Shown one piece after another: positions 53,211 to 61,416 of a stretch of 64,000 nucleotides of DNA. The stretch is from Fodinibacter sp963833495. GTDB taxonomy: Bacteria > Actinomycetota > Actinomycetes > Actinomycetales > Dermatophilaceae. The stretch lies in contig CAWHYJ010000011.1 in NCBI GenBank assembly GCA_963833495.1, forward strand, positions 186,001 to 250,000, read 5' to 3'. A program made the translations under genes and the position numbers. Position 1 is the stretch's first letter, and each line of letters begins with the position of its first letter. The notes beneath the pieces were generated by a model. The model saw nothing but the letters and a program-made list of their open reading frames with translations, was not told where the DNA came from and did no database searches.

Positions 53211-54251
53211 TCAGGAGCGGGTGACAGGTCCCTGAGCGAGGTGGACGATGTCCGAGCGAACGTCTTCACAGGAGTGGCAGCCGGCGAGCGAGAGCGCCTC
53301 TCGGAGCTCCTCCGCGAGCTCGTCGAGGAGCATTTGCACCCCCGCTTCCCCACCGGTTGCCAACGCCCAGATGATGGGTCGACCCACAAGGACCGCCCTG
53401 GCGCCGAGGGCCATCGCCTTCACGACGTGAGCGCCTGTGCGAACACCACCGTCAACGTAGACCTCGACCTGGCCGCCGACCGCCTGGGCGACCTCCGCCA
53501 GGGCCATCGGTGTTGGGACGACTCCGTCGAGCTGACGCCCGCCATGAGTCGAGACAACCACCGCGCTCGCGCCGGCGGCCGCGCAGTCCCGCGCGGCCTG
53601 GGCGGTGAGCACTCCCTTGGCGACGATGGGTAAGCCGGTGATGCTCGCGAGGCGCTCGATGTCGCGCGGTGCGAGGTCAGGTGCCTGCAACAGGCCAGGG
53701 TTAGTGCCGTCATGGCCGTCCAAGGCTTCGATGAGCCCCCGCTTGGGCATGCCAGACGGAAAACCGGTGCGCTTGCGCGCCACGTACGGCGTGTCCACGG
53801 TCACGACGAGCGCACTTGCACCCGCTGTGGCCGCCCGGATTGCCACCTCGTCCGACACGCCTCGGTCCCGCAGGACGTAGATCTGCTGCCAGAAGGGGCC
53901 CGCCGCCGCCACGTCCTCCAGCCGCGTGCTCGACCGCATGGAGAGCACCATGAGGCCGCCGGTGGCTCGGGCCGCCTCGGCCACCGCGACTTCTCCTTTG
54001 GGGTGAACCAGGCGTTGCACGGCCATCGGGGCGACGAGTACCGGCTGGGCAAGCTCCTGCCCCAGAACCTGGCAGGTCGTCGAGGTGGTCGAAACATCCC
54101 TGAGGACCCGCGGGCGCAGGAGCGCATCGTCCCAGGCTCGAACTGAACCCGCCAGCGTCACCTCAGCCCCAGAACCAGTGGCGAAGTAGGCGAAGACGTC
54201 CGCCGGGAGTGATTCCCTCGCCTGCGTGCGCAGCAGGTCGTGGTCGATCAC
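53211..54251 (-). CDS. FMN-dependent alpha-hydroxy-acid oxidase/dehydrogenase
   Basis: The 346-residue TIM-barrel flavoprotein belongs to the lactate/glycolate oxidase family, which oxidises 2-hydroxy acids to 2-oxo acids. Visible family motifs are FAYFATGSGAEVTL (residues 20-33), VLVAPMAVQRL (about 71-81), ALVVTVDTPYVARKR (about 147-161), the lysine in LPIVAKGVLT and the catalytic block STHGGRQLDGVVPT (His and Arg about 234-237). The FMN phosphate site is YVDGGVRTGAHVVKAMALGA. It is the last gene of the long operon: its ATG overlaps the EboE-like gene stop by 4 bases. The substrate is unknown but probably derives from the same pathway. Confidence 0.9.
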   Translation of the reverse strand: MIDHDLLRTQARESLPADVFAYFATGSGAEVTLAGSVRAWDDALLRPRVLRDVSTTSTTCQVLGQELAQPVLVAPMAVQRLVHPKGEVAVAEAARATGGLMVLSMRSSTRLEDVAAAGPFWQQIYVLRDRGVSDEVAIRAATAGASALVVTVDTPYVARKRTGFPSGMPKRGLIEALDGHDGTNPGLLQAPDLAPRDIERLASITGLPIVAKGVLTAQAARDCAAAGASAVVVSTHGGRQLDGVVPTPMALAEVAQAVGGQVEVYVDGGVRTGAHVVKAMALGARAVLVGRPIIWALATGGEAGVQMLLDELAEELREALSLAGCHSCEDVRSDIVHLAQGPVTRS

Positions 54252-55468
54252 CGCGGCAATGTGGCTGCGAGCAGCTCGTCACGGATCCAGTCGAGCTCGC
54301 GGGCGACGTAGTCGACGATGTCGCCGTCCTTGAGGTGCGCGGGAAGCACGTCCCAGGTGTAGGTCTCGATCTCGAGGTGGTCCGAGACCGGCGTCTCCGC
54401 GTGCACCCGCAGGGCCGCGCGGATCCCCTCCTGTGTGGTGCTCAACCCGTCGAGGTCCTTCAGGAAGATCGGCACGTGGAAGTGCGTGCGCCACTCGCGA
54501 TCGAGCCCGGACGGGTCGCTCTTCCACGCGGCGATCGCGTCGGCCAGGTGCAGGAACCGGGTGAGCCGTCCGTCACGAAGCTCGGTCGTCTGGCTCAGGT
54601 AGATGGTGTCGGTGAAGGTCTCGAGCACCTGGACGGCCTCGCTCGTCACGCGCGGAACGCGCAGTGCTGCGGCGGCCTGGAGCTTGAAGACGGGAACCCC
54701 GGCCGTAGCCAGCGAGATGAGGGAGGCGGCGATGTCCTCGAACTGCACCGACTGGTGGCAGATGTCGAACACTATGCCGAGGTGACGGCGGACCGCACCG
54801 AAGACCTCGCTGGCGGGCAGCCCGGTGAGGCGGGCGAGGGTCGACGTCCCCGCCGGGGACCATACGGCGCGTTCGAACCACTCCACCGTCTCGGCGGTCG
54901 TCTCCAGCAGGCAGGCCGGCTCGGGCTCGAGCGCGAGCTTGACGCGTCGCCCGGTGCGCCGTTCCAGGTCGACGAGGTGGGCCACCACCCGCAGCACGTT
55001 CTCGGTCAGGACCGCCCGGTCGGAGGGAGACGTCACCTTGGGCCGGAAGGCGAGGGGCGAGCTCTGGATCGACGGCGAGACGTGGGCGGGGGTGATCTCG
55101 GCGAGGATGTCGGCGACCCGGCAGGTGTAGAGAACCCGTTCCTCGGTCGACCAGTCCGGCTCGTAGACGTCCTCCATCACGGTGCGGCCCTTGAAGGGTC
55201 CGTGCGGGAAGGCGTTGACGGTGTAGACGTACATGTCCTGCGCGTCGAGCCAGGCCCGCAGGGACGCCCGCTCGGCGGGGTCGTTCGTGAGCGTCTCGGC
55301 CGAGGCGCCGGACAGGCGCAACGAGACGGCATACGGTGCCGCCGGTGACACCCGCTCCTTCACCGCGGGGGCGTAGGTCTTCAGGCTGTCCCGCATCTCC
55401 GCCCAGGTGTCACCGGGGTGGACCAGGGTCGAGTAGGCGAGGTGCTGAGGGGTGAGGTGATGGTTCAC
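54248..55468 (-). CDS. EboE-like TIM-barrel protein (xylose isomerase-like)
   Basis: The 406-residue protein matches EboE-type metabolite-traffic proteins from end to end: LAYSTLVHPGDTWAEMRDSL (residues 10-29), PYAVSLRLSGASAETLTNDP, the signature YVYTVNAFPHGPFKGRTVME (about 75-94), VKLALEPEPACLLETTAE, and LGIVFDICHQSVQFED. The pattern of acidic residues and His in these last strands resembles the metal site of sugar-phosphate isomerases/endonuclease IV folds. The other ebo genes are absent, so it probably acts in the operon's own pathway. GTG 55468 overlaps the upstream stop (GTGA). An isomerase or epimerase activity is inferred. Confidence 0.8.
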   Translation of the reverse strand: MNHHLTPQHLAYSTLVHPGDTWAEMRDSLKTYAPAVKERVSPAAPYAVSLRLSGASAETLTNDPAERASLRAWLDAQDMYVYTVNAFPHGPFKGRTVMEDVYEPDWSTEERVLYTCRVADILAEITPAHVSPSIQSSPLAFRPKVTSPSDRAVLTENVLRVVAHLVDLERRTGRRVKLALEPEPACLLETTAETVEWFERAVWSPAGTSTLARLTGLPASEVFGAVRRHLGIVFDICHQSVQFEDIAASLISLATAGVPVFKLQAAAALRVPRVTSEAVQVLETFTDTIYLSQTTELRDGRLTRFLHLADAIAAWKSDPSGLDREWRTHFHVPIFLKDLDGLSTTQEGIRAALRVHAETPVSDHLEIETYTWDVLPAHLKDGDIVDYVARELDWIRDELLAATLPR

Positions 55469-56254
55469 GACGCCCCACCGCCGGCGACGCGCCCGAGCCC
55501 CTCGAGCCGAGTCCGCACTGCCGCCAGCATCTTCACGACACCGGCACGGGAGAGCTGTTCGTCGTACGTCAGGGCCAGGTGGACGAAGGTGCGCACGCCG
55601 ATACCTCGTTCGCCATCGGGCTGGACGATGACTGCGACCCGCTCGACGGGGGCACCGACCGACAGGGCGGCGAGGTCGCCGACGACCATCGGCAGGGACT
55701 CGAACAAGAACCCGTCCCCACCGGCGGCGTGGACGGCCAGGGAGCGGTCCTCCGGCCGTGATCCGTGACGTGGCCCCCCATCGATGCCCGCACCGGACCC
55801 ATCGGCCGCAACCTCCAGAGCGTGCAGCAGGCCGGTCATCGAGAGGTGGTCCGCGTCGCGGATCGTTCGGGACCGGCCACCCTCGTGGACGACCACACGG
55901 ATGCCCACATCCGGACCCCGGTCGGAGAGCGCCCGACGCAGCGCGGGCACGGCGGCCTCGATCACGGCAGCAAGCAGTGCGTGAGACCCCTTTGCCACGC
56001 GTGTCACATCGACCTCGACCACGGCCATGGCCTGGCCCGGCAGGTGGCGCGTGGGCCACGCCGCCGGTCAGGGCATCGATCTCGATGCCGGTGAGCTGGG
56101 GCGAGCCCGCGACGTGGTCGCCGGCACGGAGCACGTCAGCGGTGGTGACCCGACCATTCGGCCCGGACCCGACCAGGCCGTCGAGTGCTACGCCGTGGTC
56201 GCGGGCCACGCGCCGTACTCGCGGTGAGTGCACGTGGCGCTTGGTCGAGATCAT
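55465..56254 (-). pseudogene. E2-like protein: subunit-binding domain plus degenerate acyltransferase, frameshift near 56050
   Basis: From ATG 56254 the frame gives a peripheral subunit-binding domain (SPRVRRVARDHGVALDGLVG, SGPNGRVTTADVLRAG, residues about 9-45). A linker with LTGIEIDALTGGVAHA follows. The frame changes near 56045-56060, and the rest (RHLPGQAMAVVEVDVTRVAK, then VIVQPDGERGIGVRTFVHLA, LTYDEQLSRAG) resembles the E2 catalytic domain to 55465. It has no lipoyl domain, and the HxxxDG acyltransferase motif is replaced by YDEQLSRAG. Even if the shift is an error, this E2 could not carry or transfer an acyl group. It is coupled by 4-base overlaps to E1 beta and EboE-like genes. Confidence 0.72.
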
Positions 56255-57228
56255 GACTGCAGCGCCTTCTCCACGGTACTGGCGACGCTCTCGGCTGACG
56301 GCATCACGAGGTCCTCGAGGGAGTCGGCCGACGGCAGTGGGATGTGCGGCGTGGTGATCCGCTGGACCGGGCCGTCCAGGTCCCAGAACCCCTCGTCCGC
56401 GACGATCGCCGCGATCTCCGCTCCCCACCCCAGCACCTGCGGGTTCTCCTCCACGGTGAACAGGCGCCCTGTCTTCGCCACCGAGGCGAGGATCGTCCTG
56501 GTGTCGAGGGGCATGAGGGACCGCACGTCGATGACCTCGGCGTCGATGCCTCGGGTGGCGAGGTCGTCGGCAGCTGCGAGCGCGCGCGGCATCATCATGC
56601 CGAGCGCCAGGATGGTCGCGTCGCGACCTTGGCGGCGGACCTTCGCCGTGCCGAGGGTGTCAACGATCTCGCCGTCCGCCACCTCTGCCTTCATCGAGTA
56701 CAGGCCCTTGTGCTCGCAGAAGATGACCGGGTCGTCGGCGCGGATCGCCGCCGCCATCAGCCCCACGACGTCTTCTGGTGTCGAGGGCGTGACCACCTTG
56801 ATCCCGGGGACGGCCATCGCCCAGTTCTCGATCGACTGGGAGTGCTGCGCACCGAAGCGCAGCCCTCCCCCGTTGCCGGTCTTGATGACCAGCGGCAGGG
56901 TCACCTGTCCGCCGGTCATGTACCGGGTCTTGGCGATCTGGTTGACGACGATGTCCCAGCAGACGGCGAAGAAATCGGAGAACATGATCTCCGCCACCGG
57001 CCGCAGACCGGTCATGGCGGCGCCCATGGCGGCACCGAGGATGGCCTGCTCGGAGATCGGGGTGTCGACGACGCGGTGGGGACCGAACTCCTCCAGCAGG
57101 CCGACCGTGGTCTTGAACACCCCGCCGGCCCCCGCGACGTCCTCGCCGACGAGCACGACGCGCTCGTCGCGGCGCATCTCCTGGGCGATCCCCCGCGCGA
57201 CGGCATCGCGATAGCTCAGTTGCGCCAT
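56251..57228 (-). CDS. 2-oxoacid/acetoin dehydrogenase E1 component, beta subunit
   Basis: The 325-residue transketolase-like protein pairs with the E1 alpha encoded just upstream. It begins LSYRDAVARGIAQEMRRDER. Family motifs are VVLVGEDVAGAGGVFKTT (24-41), RVVDTPISEQAILGAAMGAA (about 52-71), EIMFSDFFAVCWDIVVNQIA, GLRFGAQHSQSIENWAMAVP (about 122-141), and VIDVRSLMPLDTRTI (about 223-237). The length and pattern match the AcoB/PdhB group. The start overlaps E1 alpha by 13 bases and the stop overlaps the E2-like gene by 4, so it is firmly in the operon. The substrate is either a diketone-like compound or a 2-oxo acid; I cannot decide. Confidence 0.93.
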   Translation of the reverse strand: MAQLSYRDAVARGIAQEMRRDERVVLVGEDVAGAGGVFKTTVGLLEEFGPHRVVDTPISEQAILGAAMGAAMTGLRPVAEIMFSDFFAVCWDIVVNQIAKTRYMTGGQVTLPLVIKTGNGGGLRFGAQHSQSIENWAMAVPGIKVVTPSTPEDVVGLMAAAIRADDPVIFCEHKGLYSMKAEVADGEIVDTLGTAKVRRQGRDATILALGMMMPRALAAADDLATRGIDAEVIDVRSLMPLDTRTILASVAKTGRLFTVEENPQVLGWGAEIAAIVADEGFWDLDGPVQRITTPHIPLPSADSLEDLVMPSAESVASTVEKALQS

Positions 57229-58280
57229 GACCAGCCTCCATCAGCCCACACGTCGGTGAATGCACTCTCCGGCGCGGGGAGGTCCCCCGCGACGGCCTCT
57301 TCGGTGGCCAGGTCGACCAGGGCGAGCGCCGCGGCATCCACGGCGTCGAGGTCGCTCTCGGGCACTCCGAGGCGCACGAGCCGCTCCCGGTAGATCGTGA
57401 GCGGGTCGTAGGCCTTCCACGCCTCGACTTCCTCACCCGGTCGGTACTTGCCGGGGTCGGCGCGGGAGTGACCACCATGGCGGTAGGTGAGGGCCTCGAT
57501 GAGCGATGGGCCGGCGCCGGTCCGTGCCCGGTCGATGGCCGCAGCGGCCGCCAGGTAGACCTCGTCGGCGTCGTTCCCGTCGATGACGAGCGCCTCGAGG
57601 CCGTAGGCCGCGGCCCGGTCCGCCGCTGGGTGGGGCACCGCGGTGATGTCACTGATGGAGGTGTACTCCATGTAGAGGTTGTTCTCGCAGACGAACACGA
57701 CGGGCAGTCGGTACACGGCGGCGTAGTTGAGGGCCTCGTGGAACGCGCCGATGTTGGTGGTGCCGTCGCCGAAGAAGCACACGGCCACCTGCCCGGACCC
57801 GCGGTACTGGGCCGACCAGGCGGCCCCGTTGGCGATCGTCAGGTGTGCGCCGATGATGGCGTACGACCCCATCATCCCGTGCTCGACGCTGGTGAGGTGC
57901 ATGGAGCCGCCCTTGCCCCCCATCAGCCCGTTGGCGCGGCCGAGCAGCTCGGCCAGCACCGGGGTCATCGGCACGCCACGGGCCAGGGTGTGCGCGTGAC
58001 CGCGGTACGTGGCGAAGGTGTAGTCGTCCTCACGCATCGCGGCGCCGAAGCCGGCGGCGATGGCCTCCATCCCGAGGGACAGGTGGCTGGTTCCCTTGAC
58101 GAGCTGCTTCATGAACAGGTCGTAGGCACGCTTCTCGAACACGCGCATCTCGCGCATGGAGCGGTAGAGGTTCATCCGCGTGGCCGCATCGACGTCGGCA
58201 CCGTCGTTGCGGTCCCTGCCCTCCGGTGGGAGGACGACGCCGTGCTCGCCGTAGCGGTGATCCGACAGGGGGCTCCTCAT
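57216..58280 (-). CDS. 2-oxoacid/acetoin dehydrogenase E1 component, alpha subunit
   Basis: This 354-residue thiamine-diphosphate enzyme has the cofactor motif GDG (171-173) followed by CENN (198-201), the family signatures FATYRGHAHTLARGV (about 89-103) and MGGKGGSMHLTSVEHGMMGS (120-139), and THRHGGHS-like TYRHGGHSRADPGKYR. The KGGSMH block and GHxH region are typical of the acetoin-dehydrogenase AcoA type, but also of several branched and pyruvate types. ATG 58280 was chosen because it overlaps the M24 gene stop. Its end runs 13 bases into the E1 beta gene. Confidence 0.93.
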   Translation of the reverse strand: MRSPLSDHRYGEHGVVLPPEGRDRNDGADVDAATRMNLYRSMREMRVFEKRAYDLFMKQLVKGTSHLSLGMEAIAAGFGAAMREDDYTFATYRGHAHTLARGVPMTPVLAELLGRANGLMGGKGGSMHLTSVEHGMMGSYAIIGAHLTIANGAAWSAQYRGSGQVAVCFFGDGTTNIGAFHEALNYAAVYRLPVVFVCENNLYMEYTSISDITAVPHPAADRAAAYGLEALVIDGNDADEVYLAAAAAIDRARTGAGPSLIEALTYRHGGHSRADPGKYRPGEEVEAWKAYDPLTIYRERLVRLGVPESDLDAVDAAALALVDLATEEAVAGDLPAPESAFTDVWADGGWSWRN

Positions 58281-59650
58281 GCCATCGCTCCCGCCACGCT
58301 CGTGTCGTGGTCGCCCGCGGGGAGCCGAACCGTGTTGAGGTGCGACTGGCTGTCCCTCATCGTCGGCAGGTGGCCGCCGGTGGTGAAGTAGCGCTTGCCG
58401 GCGACGAGTAGCTCCTCCGCGGGGAACTTGGTGATGACCTGGCACCCGGTCGCGGTGACGACGACCTCCTCCTCGATGCGGGCCGCACCCCAGCCATCGG
58501 CCGCGGGCCAGTAGGTCTCCAACGCGAAGACCATCCCTTCCTCCAGCGTCTCCGGGCTGTCGAACGAGGTGAGCCGGCTGAAGATCGGGCGTTCCCAGAT
58601 CGACAGGCCCACGCCGTGCCCGTACTGCAGGGCGAAGGCCGCCTCCTCGTTCGCAAAGCCGAAGTCCTGGGCTCGAGGCCACAACGCGACCACGTCAGCG
58701 GTCGTGGTTCCCGGCCGGATGACGTCGATGGCCCGGTCCATCAGCTCCCGGCAGATGACGTAGGCATCGCGCTGGGCTCGTGAAGCGCTGCCCACGGCGA
58801 ACGTGCGGTAGTAGCAGGTCCGGTACCCCATGAAGCTGTGCAGGATGTCGAAGAAGGCGGGGTCACCCGGCCGGATCAGCCGGTCGGTGAAGACGTGGGG
58901 ATGGGGCGAACACCGTTCTCCGGAGATCGCATTGACGCCCTCGACGTGCTCCGAGCCCAGGTCGTAGAGCACCTTGCTGACCAAGCCCACGCACTCGTTC
59001 TCGCGCACGCCGGGCCGCAGGAACTCGTAGAGGTGCTCGTACGCGGCGTCGACCATCGATGCCGCCTGGGTGAGTAGGCCGATCTCGTCCTTGGTCTTGA
59101 TCCGCCGGGCCTCGAGGAAGACCTGCTGGCCGTCCACGACGGGGAACCCCGCCTCGGTCAGGGCGAACAGCACCGGCGGCTCCACGATGTCGACGCCGAT
59201 GCTCTGGCCCTGCAGCCCGAAGTCCCGCATCACCTCCGCAACCTTCGCGGCCACGTCGGCGGCACGACCCGCGCCGGGCGAGATGGCGCCGCGCAGCGTT
59301 GAGATGCCGGCTCTGGCACCGTAGTGCTCGCCCCGGCCCGCCGCGGTGTGCGGCTCGTCGAGCCACTCGGACTGCAGCTGGTGGTGCTTGGCCGCCGAGC
59401 CGAAGTCCCACAGAACCGGGTCTCCCCCGCGGGGCAGGATGGCGAAGCGGATCATCTTGTCCATCGCCCACGTCCCGATGTGGGTGGAGGTCATGTACCT
59501 GATGTTGTGGAAGTCGAAGGTCAGAAGGGCGCCGAGGTCGGAGCGCTCGAGCTCGGCCTTGAGGCGGTCGAGTCGCTCGCCGCGCAGCCGGCCGAGGTCG
59601 AGCCGGCTCTCCCAGTCGACCGAGTTCGTGCCGTAGGTCGGAGAGACCAT
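58277..59650 (-). CDS. M24 (pita-bread fold) protein, DddP/creatinase-like, metal site altered
   Basis: The 457-residue protein has the two-domain M24 arrangement. The N-terminal domain resembles DddP-type proteins (LLTFDFHNIRYMTSTHIGTW, about 43-62; FGSAAKHHQL). The C-terminal pita-bread domain keeps Asp268, His345 (YGHGVGLS), Glu378 (FALETYWP) and Glu393/394 (ARIEEEVV). In the GYxxDxxRTF motif, however, the second metal Asp is replaced by Cys279 (GYRTCYYRTF, 275-284). Creatinases and DMSP lyases also use this fold without typical peptidase chemistry, so a hydrolase or lyase of a small molecule is likelier than a peptidase. AAGGAG precedes ATG 59650. Confidence 0.85.
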   Translation of the reverse strand: MVSPTYGTNSVDWESRLDLGRLRGERLDRLKAELERSDLGALLTFDFHNIRYMTSTHIGTWAMDKMIRFAILPRGGDPVLWDFGSAAKHHQLQSEWLDEPHTAAGRGEHYGARAGISTLRGAISPGAGRAADVAAKVAEVMRDFGLQGQSIGVDIVEPPVLFALTEAGFPVVDGQQVFLEARRIKTKDEIGLLTQAASMVDAAYEHLYEFLRPGVRENECVGLVSKVLYDLGSEHVEGVNAISGERCSPHPHVFTDRLIRPGDPAFFDILHSFMGYRTCYYRTFAVGSASRAQRDAYVICRELMDRAIDVIRPGTTTADVVALWPRAQDFGFANEEAAFALQYGHGVGLSIWERPIFSRLTSFDSPETLEEGMVFALETYWPAADGWGAARIEEEVVVTATGCQVITKFPAEELLVAGKRYFTTGGHLPTMRDSQSHLNTVRLPAGDHDTSVAGAMA

Positions 59651-60276
59651 CACAACTCCTTGGGGCGTGGGTCGGACCGTGGTCCGGTGGTGGGAACGGG
59701 CGAGGTGGAAACGCGGGATGCGGTGTCGCGGGCCTCGATCGAGGCAAGGTCGGGGCGCGTGCGCAGGTACGCCGCTGCGGCGGCCTCCCGCTCGGCCCCG
59801 AGGTAGTAGGCGATCTCGACGAGCTCGAGGGCGAGGCCGTCCGGGTCGCTGAAGTACACCCAGCGCCAGCCGGCGAGGGGGCCGGAGTCGACGACGTTGA
59901 CGTCGGAGTAGAACGGGACACCCTGGCGCTCGAGCTCGGCCTTGGTGGCGTGGACGTCGTCGACCCGGAAGCAGACGTGCGCTGCGCCGAGGTGGTTGTT
60001 CGGCACCGACTCGGTGCTCGAGGTGGGTCGGTTGTCGTACTCGATCAGCTCCATCATCGTGTGCCCCCCCGCCCAGAAGCAGACCTGACGGAGCTTCGCC
60101 CCCGGCACCCCGACGCCCTTCTCGAGCTCTGGGCCCTCGAACCAGGGGGTGGGTTCGTTGGCGAAGGGCAGTCCGAGCAGGTCGTGGTAGAAGTAGATCG
60201 ACCGGTCGAGGTCGCTCACGACGAGCCCGACATGGTGCACGGCCTGGAGCGGCGTGGGCGTGTCGGCCCCGTTCAC
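59650..60276 (-). CDS. VOC-superfamily (glyoxalase-like) metalloenzyme
   Basis: The 208-residue protein has two beta-alpha-beta-beta-beta units. The expected metal ligands are present: His in VHHVGLVVSDLD (about 14-25), Glu in GHTMMELIEYD (about 71-81), His in LGAAHVCFRVDD (about 96-107) and Glu in LALELVEIAYYL (about 145-156). The C-terminal 50 residues are charged and look disordered. Activities in this superfamily include dioxygenases, isomerases, epimerases and lyases. The stop overlaps the M24 start by one base, and the start overlaps the dehydrogenase stop by four. Its role in the pathway is unknown. Confidence 0.87.
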   Translation of the reverse strand: MNGADTPTPLQAVHHVGLVVSDLDRSIYFYHDLLGLPFANEPTPWFEGPELEKGVGVPGAKLRQVCFWAGGHTMMELIEYDNRPTSSTESVPNNHLGAAHVCFRVDDVHATKAELERQGVPFYSDVNVVDSGPLAGWRWVYFSDPDGLALELVEIAYYLGAEREAAAAAYLRTRPDLASIEARDTASRVSTSPVPTTGPRSDPRPKEL

Positions 60277-61352
60277 GAGACGGCCGCCGTGCCGGTCGGC
60301 GAGACGAGCACCTTGAGCTGGTCACCGGTGGGGTCGACCAGCACGTCGAACCCCTGGGGAACAACGTCCTCGAGGTTGATCCGTGCTGTGACGGCCTTGG
60401 CGACGGGGTACTTCCCCGACGCGATGAGACGGATGATCCGGGGCCAGTCGGTGATGAGGTAGCACCAGCTGCCGATGTAGCTGATGTCCTTCTCCGACAG
60501 GTGCATCGCGTCGATCGTGGCGGGCTTGGTGTGCAGTCCCGTCTGCACGATCGAGCCGCGGGTGCGGACGCTGTTCATTGCTGTGGTCAGGCCGGGAGTG
60601 GTTCCCGAGCACTCCGCCACCACGTCGACGCCGGCGCCACGGGTCAGGGCGGCGACGGCATCCGCGAACTCGCCCGCGGTCGGGTCGAGCACGGGGCCGA
60701 CGTCGAGGCTGGAGGCCAAGGCGGCTCGGTTGGGGTTGGGCTCGGCGATGATCACGGTCGACGCACCGAGCGCATCGGCGTAGAGCGCCGAGAGCACACC
60801 GATCGGTCCGGCGCCCGTGATGAGGACGATGTCGCCCCCACGGATCCCCACGCGGTCGATGCCGTACGCGGCGACGCTGGCCGGCTCAACGACCGCCCCC
60901 TCGAGGTCGGAGACCTCGTCGGGCAGGACAGCGACCTGGTACTCCTTGAGCACGGCGTACTGGGCGAGGCCTCCGGTCTCGGCGGAGAGCCCGGTGCAGG
61001 CGAAGCGCACGCAGAGGTGCCCCAGACCCTGCCGGCACATGGTGCAGCGGCCGCACACAATGGCCGGCATGATGCTGACCCGGTCGCCCACGGCGACGTC
61101 CGTGACGGTGGACCCGATCTCGACGACCCGCGCCGAGAACTCGTGGCCGAGGGTCTGGGGCAGGGTGGCCCCGGTGAGTGGGTGCGGGCTCGTCGGCGTG
61201 ACGATCGGGCCCATGACGTACTCGTGCAGGTCGGTGCCGCAGATTCCGCACCAGAGCACCTCGACGAGAACCTCGTCGGAGGCCCTCAGCTGGGGGACGG
61301 CGAGGTCCTCGATGCGGATGTCGGACTTGCCGTGGAAGCGGGCAGCGCGCAC
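60273..61352 (-). CDS. Zinc-dependent medium-chain dehydrogenase, butanediol-dehydrogenase-like
   Basis: The 359-residue MDR alcohol dehydrogenase has catalytic zinc ligands Cys38 (CGICGTDLHEY), His70-Glu71 (GHEF) and a structural-zinc cluster Cys100, Cys103, Cys106 and Cys114. The nucleotide motif LITGAGPIGVLSAL follows at about 177-190. The long loop EYVMGPIVTPTSPHPLTGAT before GHEF is characteristic of (R,R)-2,3-butanediol/acetoin-type dehydrogenases. Close family members also act on threonine and sorbitol. Together with the E1 pair this points to a diol or acyloin pathway. It sits 64 bases after the ABC transporter gene. Confidence 0.9.
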   Translation of the reverse strand: MRAARFHGKSDIRIEDLAVPQLRASDEVLVEVLWCGICGTDLHEYVMGPIVTPTSPHPLTGATLPQTLGHEFSARVVEIGSTVTDVAVGDRVSIMPAIVCGRCTMCRQGLGHLCVRFACTGLSAETGGLAQYAVLKEYQVAVLPDEVSDLEGAVVEPASVAAYGIDRVGIRGGDIVLITGAGPIGVLSALYADALGASTVIIAEPNPNRAALASSLDVGPVLDPTAGEFADAVAALTRGAGVDVVAECSGTTPGLTTAMNSVRTRGSIVQTGLHTKPATIDAMHLSEKDISYIGSWCYLITDWPRIIRLIASGKYPVAKAVTARINLEDVVPQGFDVLVDPTGDQLKVLVSPTGTAAVS

Positions 61353-61416
61353 GGGTGGCTCCTCGGTGGTGTTCGGGTCGGTGGCAGGTGTGTGGAAGGT
61401 GGCAGGTGGTGGCTGC

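Noticed and set aside
53211..56254. An ebo metabolite-traffic cluster
   Set aside because: Only an EboE-like protein is present; EboA, B, C, D and F types are absent, and the neighbours are dehydrogenase subunits.
58277..59650. Naming the M24 protein a DMSP lyase (DddP) outright
   Set aside because: One of the metal residues differs (Cys279) and no other DMSP gene is nearby; only fold-level similarity can be claimed.
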